Shown: piece by piece, positions 40,326 to 50,279 of the stretch
Position numbering within the stretch: the stretch's first letter is position 1
Layout: each line of letters starts with the position of its first letter
Program-made: the position numbers and the translations under genes
Origin: Paracoccus benzoatiresistens
Lineage (GTDB): Bacteria; Pseudomonadota; Alphaproteobacteria; Rhodobacterales; Rhodobacteraceae
Length of the DNA stretch: 64,000 bases
Assembly (NCBI RefSeq): GCF_026913015.1
Contig: NZ_JAPTYD010000013.1
Coordinates: forward strand, 1-64,000
Direction: 5' to 3'
The notes under the pieces: generated by a model
The model's database searches: none
Told to the model about the DNA's origin: nothing
The model's input: the letters and a program-made list of their open reading frames with translations, nothing else

Positions 40326-41636
40326 ATGCGGCGCTTGGCTTTGGTGGTGATGGCGGCAGGATTGCCGCTTACGGGCTTTGCGCAAGAGGCGGTCATCCGC
40401 ATCGAGTCCAAGCGCGATGCCGAAGTCGCCGCCGCCGCCGCCCGCTGGGCCGGCCAGTTCGACGACCTGGTGACCTTTCCGCTGCCGCGCGGCTGGACGG
40501 CCATCGCCATCGGCCCGCTGTCCCCGGAAGAGGCGGAGGAACGGATAAGCGCGCTGAAGGAAGCGGGGCAGATCCCCCAGGACAGCTTTGTCACCGTGCC
40601 CGAGGAGGGGGTGGTGCTGACCCGGGTTGGCGACACCGTGGCGCCCGCCAAAGCGGTCGAGGCGCCCGCCGCCCCTCGGCCCGACCTGCCCGCGCCGGGC
40701 GCCTATATCCGCCTGCAGTCTGTCCAGGCGCGCAGCGAAGCCGATGCGGCGCTGTCCGAATGGCGCAAGACCTTCCCCGAGGCCGGGCTGGCGGAACTGC
40801 CCGACGGCTGGTTCGGGGTGGTGCTGGGGCCAGTGGACCGGGCCGCCGCCGAGGCCTGGCTGGAGGTCTTCAAGGAAGGCGACGTGGTGCCGGACGACGC
40901 CTTCCTGTCAGACGCCGCCGAACTGGGCGCGGTGGTCGAGGCCGGTCGCGCGCCCGACCTGCCCGCGCCGCCCGCAGCGGCAGCCGAGATGCCGCCCCTG
41001 GACCAGGTGCAGCGCGCCCTGCGATGGGCCGGGGTTTACGACGGAGAGATCGACGGCAAGACCGGTCCCCGCACCCGCGACGCCATCAAGGCCGAGATCC
41101 TGGCCGAGCGCCTGTCCACCGATCCCGGCACCGCCATGCGGGAACTGATCGCCCGCCGCGACGCCTGGAGAACCGAGGTCGGGCTGACGATGCTGGACGA
41201 CCAGGCCACGGGGTTGTCGGTGATGGCGCCGATGGACCGGCTGGTCTTCGACCGGACGGAACGGGCGCTGTCGATCTATGGCCCGAAGGACGGGTCGGGG
41301 GCGGCGCTGATTCTGTTCAGCCAGCCCGGCGGGCAGCAGGAACTGCTGGATCTCTCGGGCCTTGTGACCGCGCTTGGCTGGGTGCCGCAGCCCACCCGCA
41401 GCATCAAGCCCGGCCATGTGCTGCTGGAGGGCGGGAACGAGGCCCATATCGGCCGCGCGGAAGGCTGGGTGCGCGAGGGGCGGGCCGAGGGTTTCGTGCT
41501 GATCTGGCCCGCCGCGGACGCGCAGGGGCAGGCGCGCATCGCGGCGGAAATGTCGGACAGCTTCGGGCGCAAGGCTCCGGCTGCGAACGATGCGGCCACC
41601 GCGCAGCCGGCGCTGCCCGGCGGGGGTGCTCCGTAA
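40326..41636 (+). CDS. Exported peptidoglycan-binding protein with two SPOR-like repeats
   Basis: A 436-residue exported protein: signal peptide to about residue 19 (PLTGFAQ). Two SPOR-like repeats follow, residues about 22-95 (VIRIESKRDAEVAAAAARWA, LPRGWTAIAIGP) and 122-198 (YIRLQSVQARSEADAALSEWR, LPDGWFGVVLGP). A PG-binding-1 domain is at about 225-255 (VQRALRWAGVYDGEIDGKTGPRTRDAIK). The C-terminal 170 residues form a separate domain I do not recognise (FSQPGGQQELLDLSGL). It probably attaches to glycan strands. Divergent from glyQ and convergent with trkH. Confidence 0.82.
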   Translation: MRRLALVVMAAGLPLTGFAQEAVIRIESKRDAEVAAAAARWAGQFDDLVTFPLPRGWTAIAIGPLSPEEAEERISALKEAGQIPQDSFVTVPEEGVVLTRVGDTVAPAKAVEAPAAPRPDLPAPGAYIRLQSVQARSEADAALSEWRKTFPEAGLAELPDGWFGVVLGPVDRAAAEAWLEVFKEGDVVPDDAFLSDAAELGAVVEAGRAPDLPAPPAAAAEMPPLDQVQRALRWAGVYDGEIDGKTGPRTRDAIKAEILAERLSTDPGTAMRELIARRDAWRTEVGLTMLDDQATGLSVMAPMDRLVFDRTERALSIYGPKDGSGAALILFSQPGGQQELLDLSGLVTALGWVPQPTRSIKPGHVLLEGGNEAHIGRAEGWVREGRAEGFVLIWPAADAQGQARIAAEMSDSFGRKAPAANDAATAQPALPGGGAP

Positions 41637-41655
41637 GGGGGCGGAAGGGCGGCGT

Positions 41656-43107
41656 CTAGAACCGCCAGAACCGGGGCAGCAGCAAAACCAGGACCGACAC
41701 GAGTTCCAGCCGTCCCAGATACATGCCCAGGATCATCAGCCATTTCGCGGTCTCGGAAAAGCGGGCCACCGATCCGTTCGAGGTGATCTCGGGTCCCCAG
41801 ACGGGGCCGATATTGGCGATGGCGGTCCAAGCGGCGGTCAGGGCCGTGCGGGGATGCAGGCCCGCCAGCGACAGGCCCACGATCAGAAGCCCGAAGGTCA
41901 GCATGAACAGCGTGAAGAAGGCCATCACGGAGTCGATCACGTCCTGGTCCAGCGGCCGCCCCTCATGGCGCAGGGCATAGACCCTGTGGGGCGAATGCAT
42001 CCGGCGCACCTGCGCCCGGACCGCCTGGAACAGCACCAGATAGCGGAACACCTTGACCGAGCAGGCGGTCGATCCGGTGCATCCCCCGATCAGCCCGCAG
42101 ATGATCAGGACGGCCAGCGGCAGGTGGCCCCATTGCATCACGTCGGTTGAAAAGAACCCCGTGCCCGAAAAGGTCGAGACGGTGTTGAACACCGTTTCGC
42201 GCGTGATGTCGAAGATGTTGCCCTGGTGATCCAGGAAGATGACGCGATAGGCGATGATGATCGCGCAGGCATAGAAGATCCAGCGCAGATAGGCGCGGAT
42301 CTGCGTGTCTTGCCAGATCGGCGTGAACTGCCCCCGCATTCCCTGGACCAGCCGGATGAAGGGCAATGAGGCCAGCACCATGAAGAAGGACGCCGCCCAT
42401 TCCGGCGGCCCCAGGAAGGCGCCGAAGCTGGCGTCATAATTCGAGAAGCCCCCCGTGGACACGGTGCCGAAGGCCTGCACGATGGCGTCGAAGCCGTTCA
42501 TGCCCAGCAGCAGATAGGTCATCGTGCAGAAGCCGGTCAGCATGACATAGATGCGCGTCATCTCGGCCGCGATCTCGCCCGCGCGGGGCATGATCTTGCC
42601 AAGCGTGTCAAAACCCTCGGAGCGGAAGAACTGCATCCCGCCGACCTTCATGATCGGCAGGAACACCATCGCCACGACGACGATGCCGAGGCCACCGACC
42701 CAGTGCAGGATCGCGCGCCACAGATGCGTGCCCCGGGGCAGGCTGTCCAGTTCGGGAAAAGCCGTGGTGCCGGTGGTGGTTACGCCCGACATGGCCTCGA
42801 AATAGGCGTCCGTGAAGCTGGCATCGGGTTGGCCCAGCATGAAGGGCAGGGCGCCGAAGACGGGCAGCACCGCCCACAGCCCCGAGGTCAGCAGAAAGGC
42901 CTGCTGGATCGACAGGCTTCGGTAATCGCCCCAGGTCGCGACCGACAGCAGCGTGCCTGCCACGATGGTCAGCACCGCCGACTGAAGAAAGACCGCCCAG
43001 TGCTCTTCGCCATGCCACCAATCCACCAGCATGGGAAACAGCATCGAAACCCCCAGGGTCACGATGATCTTGCCGATCGGATGGGCCACGGGGCGAAGGT
43101 CGATCAT
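41656..43107 (-). CDS. trkH: TrkH-type potassium uptake protein
   Basis: A 483-residue channel with four M1-P-M2 repeats. Selectivity loops are SGVTTTGTTAF, FGTVSTGGFSNYD, TVSTFSGTGFF and ANIGPVWGP, each with the pore Gly or Ser. It takes up potassium with the TrkA gate, which is not in the window. ATG 43107 is used because the sequence before it is not membrane-like. It is 31 bp after the DHA2 exporter on the same strand, so possibly co-transcribed. Confidence 0.93.
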   Translation of the reverse strand: MIDLRPVAHPIGKIIVTLGVSMLFPMLVDWWHGEEHWAVFLQSAVLTIVAGTLLSVATWGDYRSLSIQQAFLLTSGLWAVLPVFGALPFMLGQPDASFTDAYFEAMSGVTTTGTTAFPELDSLPRGTHLWRAILHWVGGLGIVVVAMVFLPIMKVGGMQFFRSEGFDTLGKIMPRAGEIAAEMTRIYVMLTGFCTMTYLLLGMNGFDAIVQAFGTVSTGGFSNYDASFGAFLGPPEWAASFFMVLASLPFIRLVQGMRGQFTPIWQDTQIRAYLRWIFYACAIIIAYRVIFLDHQGNIFDITRETVFNTVSTFSGTGFFSTDVMQWGHLPLAVLIICGLIGGCTGSTACSVKVFRYLVLFQAVRAQVRRMHSPHRVYALRHEGRPLDQDVIDSVMAFFTLFMLTFGLLIVGLSLAGLHPRTALTAAWTAIANIGPVWGPEITSNGSVARFSETAKWLMILGMYLGRLELVSVLVLLLPRFWRF

Positions 43108-43138
43108 CCCGTCTGCTTGCCCCGCGCCCCTGCGGGCG

Positions 43139-44629
43139 TCAAGCGGGCTGCTGTCGCGCCTTGGCCGCGCGGTCGATCCGGCCGATCCAGAAGGCTGCCG
43201 CCAGCAGCACCAATCCCGCCGCCAGCGCCACTGCCCCCGTGGCGCGATCAAAGGCGCCGTTGGCAAGGGACAGCAACCGCTCGGCCTGGGGGCCGGGCAG
43301 GGTCGCGGCCAGGGCAAGGGCGCCGTCCAGCGAATCCGCGGCGTCAGAGCCGAAGTCGCGGGCGGCCGACGCGGTGGTCGCGCTGTAGATCCCGGCCATC
43401 AGACTTCCCAGGATCGCGATGCCAAGCGCGCCGCCCAATTCATAGGACACTTCCTCGACCGAGGCCGCCATGCCTGCCCGGTCGGCCGGCGCATTCAGCA
43501 TGATGGCCGATGATGCGGCGGTCATCGCCGCCCCGATGCCCGCGCCGGTGACGGCAAAGCTGGCAAGTTCGACAGCGGGCTGGCCGAAGCCCGCCGCATA
43601 GGCCAGGATGCCCGCCCCGCTGATCGCAAGGCTTGCCACCAGCAGGCGTCCCGCCCCCATGCGGCCCAGCGTCATGCCCGCGATCGGCCCGGCCACGAAG
43701 GCGGCCAGCGAAATCGGCAGAACGAACAGCCCCGCCTCAAGCGGCGACATCCCCTGAACCAGTTGCAGGCGTTGGGTGATCACAAGCTGCACCCCAAGCA
43801 GCGCGGCGGCCGAAACCACGGCGCCGATCACGCCGCCCGCAAAGCGCGGATCGCGGAACAGCGTCAGGTCGATCATCGGGCTGGCGCTGCGGCGCAGGCG
43901 GCGGATGAACAGCGCCAGGGCGGCCAGGCCTGCCAGGCCCGACAGGATCAGAACGCCCATCGACGGGTCGGGCTTTGCAAACTCCTTGATGGCCAGGGTG
44001 ACGCCGACAAGCCCGACCAGGGCCTGCAGCGATCCGACCGGGTCAAAGGGATGGTGGCCGTGTCGCTGGCCCCGGGGGACAACGGCAAGGGTCAGGGCCA
44101 GGGCCACCGCCACCACCGGCAGGTTGACCAGGAACACCGCGCCCCAGTGGAAATGCTGCAACAGCGCCCCGCCGATCACCGGCCCAAGCGCCGCCCCGCC
44201 CGAGGCGACGGCCGCCCAGATGCCGATGGCCAGCGCGCGCTGGTCCGGGTCCTCGAAGGTCTGACGGATGATCGACAGGGTCGCGGGCATCATCGCCGCC
44301 GCTCCGACGGCGAGCAAAGCGCGCGAGGCGATCAGCGCGGCCGACGAGGGCGCAAAGCCCGCCACCAGCGAGGCCGCACCAAAGATCACCAGCCCGACCA
44401 CGAACATCCGCCGGTGCCCATAACGGTCGCCAAGCGCGCCCGCGCCGGGCAGCAGCCCCGCCACGACCAGCGAATAGGCGTTGACGATCCACAGCTTTTC
44501 CGTGGCCGAGGCCTGCAGATCCCGGGTCAGCGTCGGCAGTGCGGTGTAAAGCACCGTCATGTCGATGACGATCAGGAACAGCGCGCTGGACACGACGGCG
44601 AGGACAAGCCAAGGCGAACGGGCGGGCAT
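43139..44629 (-). CDS. DHA2-family drug:H+ antiporter (MFS)
   Basis: A 496-residue MFS transporter, 14 hydrophobic segments expected. N-terminal VSSALFLIVIDMTVLYTALPTLTRDL (motif D1 with conserved Asp) and ALGDRYGHRRMFVVGL (motif A) fit EmrB/QacA-type exporters. It is divergent from a TetR regulator across 81 bp, the classical repressor-exporter layout. Substrate unknown, probably cationic or hydrophobic toxins. Confidence 0.92.
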   Translation of the reverse strand: MPARSPWLVLAVVSSALFLIVIDMTVLYTALPTLTRDLQASATEKLWIVNAYSLVVAGLLPGAGALGDRYGHRRMFVVGLVIFGAASLVAGFAPSSAALIASRALLAVGAAAMMPATLSIIRQTFEDPDQRALAIGIWAAVASGGAALGPVIGGALLQHFHWGAVFLVNLPVVAVALALTLAVVPRGQRHGHHPFDPVGSLQALVGLVGVTLAIKEFAKPDPSMGVLILSGLAGLAALALFIRRLRRSASPMIDLTLFRDPRFAGGVIGAVVSAAALLGVQLVITQRLQLVQGMSPLEAGLFVLPISLAAFVAGPIAGMTLGRMGAGRLLVASLAISGAGILAYAAGFGQPAVELASFAVTGAGIGAAMTAASSAIMLNAPADRAGMAASVEEVSYELGGALGIAILGSLMAGIYSATTASAARDFGSDAADSLDGALALAATLPGPQAERLLSLANGAFDRATGAVALAAGLVLLAAAFWIGRIDRAAKARQQPA

Positions 44630-44683
44630 CTTTCACCTGAAAAATGAAGCGACCCGGTGGCGAGTCGCCGTAGGTTGGTTTAA

Positions 44684-44695
44684 ATACGATCGTAT
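44684..44695. promoter_or_regulatory. ATACGATCGTAT palindrome: candidate TetR operator
   Basis: A perfect 12-bp palindrome lies in the MFS/TetR divergent gap, 54 bp from the exporter start and 15 bp before the regulator start. It resembles many TetR-type operators and is AT-rich against its surroundings. It would control both genes. Confidence 0.6.
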
Positions 44696-44710
44696 GGAAA
44701 CGGAGGCCCC

Positions 44711-45259
44711 ATGGCAAGACCGCGCAGCATCGACCGCGAAAGGCTGCTGGACGCAGCCGAGGATATCGTTCGCAGCCAGGGCGCGGCGGCGCTGACCATC
44801 GACGCGCTGGCGCGCGCCTGCGGGATAACCAAGGGCGGGGTGCAGTATGCCTTCGGGACCAAGGACGACATCATCGACGCGATGTTCGCGCGGTGGAATC
44901 GCCACTATGACCTGCGTTTTTCCGCCATGGCGGGCGACGGGACTGATCCGCTGCAGCGTGTCCGTGCCCATGTCGCGGCAACGCGCGAGCCGGACGAGGT
45001 GGCGATGGCCAAGGCCGCAAGCCTGATGGCGGGGCTGATGCAGACGCCGGAGCACCTGGCCTCGACCCAGGACTGGTATCGCGGAAGGCTGGCGGGGCTG
45101 GACACCGATAGCCCCGAGGGGCGCCGGGCGCGGCTGGCGTTTCTTGCCTGCGAGGGGGCGTTCCTGCTGCACTTCCTGCGCTTCATGCCGCTGGAGGATG
45201 CGGAGTGGCAGGCGGCGTTTGACGACATTGCCAGGCTGCTCGGGGAAGGGGCGGCCTAG
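44711..45259 (+). CDS. TetR/AcrR family repressor
   Basis: A 182-residue regulator. The HTH spans about residues 8-52 (IDRERLLDAAEDIVRSQG, then LTIDALARACGITKGGVQYAFGTKDDII). The C-terminal ligand domain is helical. It probably represses the divergent DHA2 exporter until it binds the drug. Start ATG 44711 has GGAGG six bases ahead. A short hairpin (AAAGG/CCTTT, 45288-45303) lies downstream. Confidence 0.92.
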   Translation: MARPRSIDRERLLDAAEDIVRSQGAAALTIDALARACGITKGGVQYAFGTKDDIIDAMFARWNRHYDLRFSAMAGDGTDPLQRVRAHVAATREPDEVAMAKAASLMAGLMQTPEHLASTQDWYRGRLAGLDTDSPEGRRARLAFLACEGAFLLHFLRFMPLEDAEWQAAFDDIARLLGEGAA

Positions 45260-45351
45260 CGCTGCGCGGTTTCGGTGTTCGACCCGCAAAGGTCGCGGCC
45301 TTTGCCATGCGGTGCCCTTGCCAGTGGCACCGCTGGTCGCAAGGACCCTGC

Positions 45352-45810
45352 CTAGCTGCTCGGATCCTGATACACGCCGGCTTCCTTCAGGGTGTCGACA
45401 ACCTCTTTCGGCATGTAGGTCTCGTCATGCTTCGCCAGCAGGTCGCGGGCCTCGAAGCGGCCGTTGCGGTAATATCCCTTGGCGATGGTGCCCTGGCCCT
45501 CGGTGAACAGGTCCGGGCGCGGGTCGCGGCCGACATAGCTGACGGGGATTTCCGCCGCGCCGTCGGTGATGACGAAGTCGAAGGCCACGCCGTCGCGGTT
45601 GACGATGGAGCCTTCCTTCACCAGCCCGCCCAGCTGGAAATACTCGTCGGGTTCAGGCGCCGTCGCGGCCACTTGCGCGGGCGAGCGATACAGGTTGATG
45701 CCGTCCCGGAAGCCATAGCCGATCAGCGCGGCCGCGATGACCAGCGCGACGGCGGCCGCGACGATCACTTGGATGCGGCGGCGTTTCTTCAGCGATTTCA
45801 TGCCAGCCAT
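45352..45810 (-). CDS. ccmE: Cytochrome c maturation heme chaperone CcmE
   Basis: A 152-residue membrane-anchored periplasmic chaperone. It has an N-terminal anchor (QVIVAAAVALVIAAALIGYGF), a beta-barrel OB fold, and LLAKHDETYMP with the His that covalently holds heme. It passes heme to CcmF. Start ATG 45810 or 45801 (MKSLKKRRR). Here it follows murI rather than standing next to ccmF, which lies at 57 kb. Confidence 0.94.
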   Translation of the reverse strand: MAGMKSLKKRRRIQVIVAAAVALVIAAALIGYGFRDGINLYRSPAQVAATAPEPDEYFQLGGLVKEGSIVNRDGVAFDFVITDGAAEIPVSYVGRDPRPDLFTEGQGTIAKGYYRNGRFEARDLLAKHDETYMPKEVVDTLKEAGVYQDPSS

Positions 45811-45820
45811 GGCGTCAACC

Positions 45821-46633
45821 TCATGCGGCCTCGAAGTGGATCGGGCGGCGCAGGAATTGCGTGGCCTTGCCGGAGACCCGCACCGGATCGCCGGTCGTCA
45901 GGTTCTTCGATTCCGTGCCCGGCCCCAGGAATTCCGGCCTGCGCTGCAGGTAGTCAGCAAGGCTTTCCGCGACCAGCCCCGCTTGGCTGAAAACCTTGAC
46001 GTTCGGGCCAAGCGCCTTCTGGAACGCGGCCTCCACCAGCGGATAATGGGTGCAGCCCAGCACCGCGGCCTCGGGGTGGGGCATCCGGCGCAGCAGGGCT
46101 TCGACATGTGATGTCACAAGCGCCTCGGCCAGGATTTCGTCGCCCATTTCGATCGCATCGACCACGCCGCCGCAGGGCTGCGCCTCGACATCGACGCCCA
46201 CGGCGCGAAAGGCCAGTTCGCGCTGGAAGGCGCGGCTGGCGACGGTTGCGGGGGTCGCGAACAGGGCGACATGCTTGACCGCGACCTCGCGAGGCGGCGA
46301 ATTGTCGCCCCAGCGGCGTTCGGTCAGCGCCTCGATCATGGGAACGAAGACGCCCAGGACGCGCTTGTCCCCGGGCAGCCAGGTTTCCTGCATCCGCTTC
46401 AGGGCGGCGGCCGAGGCCGTGTTGCAGGCCAGGATCACCAGGTCGCAGCCTTCCTGCCACAGCCGTTCCACGCCCGCGCAGGTCAGGTTGAAGATATCCT
46501 CGGCGGTGCGGGTCCCGTAGGGGGTGTGGGCATTGTCGCCCAGATAGACCAGCGGCAGGTCGGGCAGGCGCGCGGCAATGGCCTGATGGACCGTCAGCCC
46601 GCCAAGACCCGAATCGAAGACGCCTACTGCCAT
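45821..46633 (-). CDS. murI: Glutamate racemase
   Basis: A 270-residue racemase supplying D-glutamate for peptidoglycan. It starts [14 protein letters not shown]. The two catalytic Cys are in [12 protein letters not shown] (about residue 70) and [10 protein letters not shown] (about 190s). It lies 10 bp before ccmE, probably co-transcribed. Confidence 0.95.
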   Translation of the reverse strand: MAVGVFDSGLGGLTVHQAIAARLPDLPLVYLGDNAHTPYGTRTAEDIFNLTCAGVERLWQEGCDLVILACNTASAAALKRMQETWLPGDKRVLGVFVPMIEALTERRWGDNSPPREVAVKHVALFATPATVASRAFQRELAFRAVGVDVEAQPCGGVVDAIEMGDEILAEALVTSHVEALLRRMPHPEAAVLGCTHYPLVEAAFQKALGPNVKVFSQAGLVAESLADYLQRRPEFLGPGTESKNLTTGDPVRVSGKATQFLRRPIHFEAA

Positions 46634-46687
46634 GATGCCATCCTTGCCTGTCGCGAGGCGCCTTTCTAGGGCGCATCGCGGGTCTTG

Positions 46688-46729
46688 GGAATGACCTAGA
46701 TCAGGTTGTCACCGAAAGGTGGTCATTCC
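46688..46729 (-). terminator. Long stem over the end of the indolepyruvate oxidoreductase gene
   Basis: GGAATGACC (46688-46696) pairs perfectly with GGTCATTCC (46721-46729), and CACC/GGTG forms an inner stem around GAAA. It spans the stop codon of the oxidoreductase gene (46723), so in the minus direction it could end that transcript before murI. Confidence 0.5.
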
Positions 46730-49700
46730 GCGGCCTGTTGCACTGGCGCCTCGCCGCTGCGGAACTGGACCAGCAGTTCCGCGCGCCGCGCCGCCGCCGC
46801 TGCTTCCGCCGTGGCCTTGACGGGGCCATAGCCGCGCACGGTCAGGGGCAGTTCCGCAAGCTCGATCGCGACGGGCATGGTGGCGTCCGTGACATGGGCC
46901 AGGATTTCGCGCATGTCCGCTTCATATTCGCGGATCGCGGCGCGTTCGTGGCGGCGTTCGGCGGCATAGCCGAAGGGATCGAAGGGCGTGCCGCGCAGGA
47001 ACTTCATCCGCGCCAGAACCTTGAAGGCCCCCAGCATCCATTCGCCGTATTCGCGTTTCTTCGGGCGGCCGTCGGCACCCTTGCCCCCCAGGATCGGCGG
47101 GGCAAGGTTCAGGGTCAGCTTCAGGTCGCCCTCCCATTGCCGCGCGATCTGTTCGGCCGTGGTCAGGTGCAGCCGCGCGACCTCGTATTCATCCTTGTAG
47201 GCCAGCAGCTTGTAGTATCCGCGCGCGACGCTTTCGCGCAGCGGTTTCGGGGCTGCATCCACCAGCTTGCGGAACCGCCGGGCCAGCCGCTTGCCCTGGT
47301 ATCCGACCAGACGCGCCTCGCGATAGGCGACGGGGTCGGGGGGAAGCTGCGCGACTTCGGCAGGCTTGCGCGTCTGGTCGGGGAAGGCCATGGCCCAGCG
47401 GCCGATCTGAAAGGCGCGCTGGTTCTCCGCGACCTTGGCGCCGTTCAGTTCAATCGCCTGCATGATCGCCTCCAGCGAAAGCGGGATCAGCCCCTGCTGC
47501 CAAGCCGCGCCCAGCACCAGCATGTTCGAATAGATCGAATCGCCCAGCATTCGCAGCGCCAGGTCATTGGCGTCGAAGAAGGCCACGCGGTCGCGCAGCC
47601 GCGCTTCCAGCGACAGCTTCAACTGGTCCGAGGGCACGCGGAAATCGCGCTGCCGGGTGAAATCGCCGGTGATGATCTCGTGATCGTTGACCACCGCGCC
47701 GGTGCGGCCCGTGGTCATCAGCCCGACGGTCTTGGCCCCTGCGGTGACGACCAGGTCGCCGCCGATGATGCAATCGGCCTCGCCCACGGCGACGCGGATG
47801 GCGCTGATGTCTTCGGGCCTGTTCGCCAGCCGCAGGTGGATGTGGACCGCGCCGCCCTTCTGGGCGAGGCCCGCCATCTCCATCATGCCGGCGCCCTTGC
47901 CGTCGATATGGGCGGCCTGGGCCAGCACCGCCCCAAGGGTCACGACGCCGGTGCCGCCGACGCCGGTGATGACGACGTTATGGGTGCCGCTGATCGGGGG
48001 CAGGGCGGGCAGGGGCAGGGCGGGGATGTCGAAAGCCTCGGCCTGCGGCTTTCTCAGCTTGCCGCCCTGGACGGTGACGAAGCTGGGGCAGAAGCCCTTG
48101 AGGCAGCTGTAGTCCTTGTTGCAGCTGGACTGGTCGATCTGGCGCTTGCGGCCCAGTTCGGTGTCCAGCGGCACGATGGACACGCAGTTCGACTGGACGC
48201 CGCAATCGCCGCAGCCCTCGCAGACATCGGGGTTGATCCAGACGCGGCGGTCGGGGTCGGGGAACTGGCCCTTCTTGCGGCGGCGGCGCTTTTCGGCCGC
48301 GCAGGTCTGGATATAGAGGATCGCACTGACGCCCGGCGCATGCTCCAGTTCCCGCTGCACATTCATCAGTTCGGACCGTTCCTCGAAACGCAGGCCCGCG
48401 GGGAACAGCTTGGGGTCGATCTCCTCTTTCTCGTCATGGACGACGACCAGGGGCTTCACGCCCATGGCCACCAGTTCGGCGGCGATCTGCTGGGCGGTCA
48501 GCCCGCCCTCGTTCGGCTGGCCGCCGGTCATGGCGACGGCATCGTTGAACAGGATCTTGTAGGTGATGTTGGTGCCCGCCGCGATGGCCGCGCGGATCGC
48601 CAGCGAACCGGAATGGTTATAGGTGCCATCGCCCAGGTTCTGGAACACATGGGCGCGCTTGCTGAAGGGCGCCTCGCCCACCCAGTTCACGCCCTCGCCG
48701 CCCATATGGGTGAAGCCGGTGGTTTCCCGGCCCATCCATTGCACCATGTAGTGGCAGCCGATGCCCGCATAGGCGCGGCTGCCCTCGGGCAGGCGGGTCG
48801 AGGTGTTGTGCGGGCAGCCCGAACAGAACCACGGCGTGCGGGTGGCGATTTCCGGCGCGTTTTCGGCGCGGCGGACCTCGGACAGCTTCGACAGCGCGGC
48901 TTCCAGGCGGTCGGTGCGGCGGCCTTCCTCGACCAGGATGTCGCCCAGACGCTGCGCGATCAGCACCGGATCAAGGGCATAGCGGGTCGGGAACAGCTCG
49001 ACCTGGCGGCCATGTTCCCAGGTGTCGCCCTTGTGCCAGCCATAGACGCGGCGGCCGCGGCGGTCGTCGAAGATCGCCTCCTTGACCTGCACCTCGATCA
49101 GCTTGCGCTTTTCCTCGACCACGATGATGAGATCCAGGCCCTCGGCCCATTCGTGGAAGCTGGTCATGTCCAGCGGCCAGGTCTGGCCGATCTTGTAGGT
49201 GGTGATGCCCAGCCGTTCGGCCTCGGCCTGGTCCAGCCCCAGCAGCGACAGGGCATGGACCACATCCAGCCAGTTCTTGCCGGCGGCGCAGATGCCGATC
49301 TTTGCCCCCGCCTCGCCCCAGACGCGGCGGTCGATGCGGTTCGCGCGGGCGAAGGCCTCGGCGGCGAAACGCTTGAAGTCGATCATCCGCGCTTCCTGCG
49401 CGACCGGCGTATCGCCCAGGCGGATGTTCAGCCCGCCCTGCGGCATCACGAAATCGTCGGGGGTCACGAAGCTCATGCGGAAGGGGTTGCCGTCCACGAC
49501 GCTGGTCGCCTCGACGGTGTCCTTCATCGTCTTGAGGCCGGTCCAGACGCCCGCAAAGCGGCTGAGCGCCCATCCGTAAAGGCCGAAATCCAGGATCTCC
49601 TGCACGCCCGCGGGGGACAGGACGGGGATATAGGCGTCCACCATCGCCCAGTCGGACTGGTGCAGCACGGTCGAGGATTCGCCCGTGTGGTCGTCGCCCA

Positions 49701-50130
49701 TGGCCATGACCACGCCGCCGTATTTCGACGACCCCGCCATGTTCCCGTGACGCATCACGTCGCCGCTGCGGTCCACGCCCGGCCCCTTGCCGTACCACAG
49801 GGCGAAGACGCCGTCGTACCTGCCCTCGCCGCGCAGTTCCGCCTGCTGGCTGCCCCAGATGGCTGTGGCGGCCAGATCCTCGTTCAGGCCGGGCTGGAAC
49901 AGGATGTTCGATGCCGAAAGCCGCTTGCCTTCGCGCATCATGGCCAGATCGACGCCGCCCAGCGGCGATCCGCGATAGCCGGTCACAAGCCCCGCCGTGT
50001 TCAGCCCCGCCGCCTTGTCGCGCGCGGCCTGCATCAGCATCAGCCGCACCAGGGCCTGCGTCCCGTTCAGCAGCACCTGCGGCTTTGACAGATCGAAGCG
50101 GTCCGCTAGCGAGAATTCCTGCTTGCTCAT
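46723..50130 (-). CDS. Fused indolepyruvate:ferredoxin oxidoreductase (IorAB-like)
   Basis: A 1135-residue single-chain 2-oxoacid:ferredoxin oxidoreductase. The N-terminal domain (TGYRGSPLGGVDLAMMREGKRL) is followed by a ThDP-binding half with GCHYMVQWMGRETTGFTHMGGEGVNW. A ferredoxin-like region (CEGCGDCGVQSNC plus CNKDYSC) lies next, and the gamma-like domain VITGVGGTGVVTLGAVL with an Arg/Lys-rich C-terminal domain ends it. It oxidises aryl pyruvates from aromatic amino-acid transamination and reduces ferredoxin. ATG 50130 has GGAGGAG upstream. Divergent from a LysR gene. Confidence 0.9.
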   Translation of the reverse strand: MSKQEFSLADRFDLSKPQVLLNGTQALVRLMLMQAARDKAAGLNTAGLVTGYRGSPLGGVDLAMMREGKRLSASNILFQPGLNEDLAATAIWGSQQAELRGEGRYDGVFALWYGKGPGVDRSGDVMRHGNMAGSSKYGGVVMAMGDDHTGESSTVLHQSDWAMVDAYIPVLSPAGVQEILDFGLYGWALSRFAGVWTGLKTMKDTVEATSVVDGNPFRMSFVTPDDFVMPQGGLNIRLGDTPVAQEARMIDFKRFAAEAFARANRIDRRVWGEAGAKIGICAAGKNWLDVVHALSLLGLDQAEAERLGITTYKIGQTWPLDMTSFHEWAEGLDLIIVVEEKRKLIEVQVKEAIFDDRRGRRVYGWHKGDTWEHGRQVELFPTRYALDPVLIAQRLGDILVEEGRRTDRLEAALSKLSEVRRAENAPEIATRTPWFCSGCPHNTSTRLPEGSRAYAGIGCHYMVQWMGRETTGFTHMGGEGVNWVGEAPFSKRAHVFQNLGDGTYNHSGSLAIRAAIAAGTNITYKILFNDAVAMTGGQPNEGGLTAQQIAAELVAMGVKPLVVVHDEKEEIDPKLFPAGLRFEERSELMNVQRELEHAPGVSAILYIQTCAAEKRRRRKKGQFPDPDRRVWINPDVCEGCGDCGVQSNCVSIVPLDTELGRKRQIDQSSCNKDYSCLKGFCPSFVTVQGGKLRKPQAEAFDIPALPLPALPPISGTHNVVITGVGGTGVVTLGAVLAQAAHIDGKGAGMMEMAGLAQKGGAVHIHLRLANRPEDISAIRVAVGEADCIIGGDLVVTAGAKTVGLMTTGRTGAVVNDHEIITGDFTRQRDFRVPSDQLKLSLEARLRDRVAFFDANDLALRMLGDSIYSNMLVLGAAWQQGLIPLSLEAIMQAIELNGAKVAENQRAFQIGRWAMAFPDQTRKPAEVAQLPPDPVAYREARLVGYQGKRLARRFRKLVDAAPKPLRESVARGYYKLLAYKDEYEVARLHLTTAEQIARQWEGDLKLTLNLAPPILGGKGADGRPKKREYGEWMLGAFKVLARMKFLRGTPFDPFGYAAERRHERAAIREYEADMREILAHVTDATMPVAIELAELPLTVRGYGPVKATAEAAAAARRAELLVQFRSGEAPVQQAAE

Positions 50131-50279
50131 TCCGGTAAACTCCTCCACCCGCCGCCAGTATAGGTCAGCTTTGCTGACCGACCAAGGAAAAATGTCGCAG
50201 CGGGTCTCTCTTGCCGGAATGCGGCATTCGGAGTAGGTCTGCAAAAAACGCATGGCAGACACGGCAGGATTGTAACAGC

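Noticed and set aside
43774..43790. Single gtgatcac string in the DHA2 exporter gene
   Set aside because: One palindrome inside coding sequence without the 21-bp-spaced partner, so not counted as a member of the sucC/sdhC motif.
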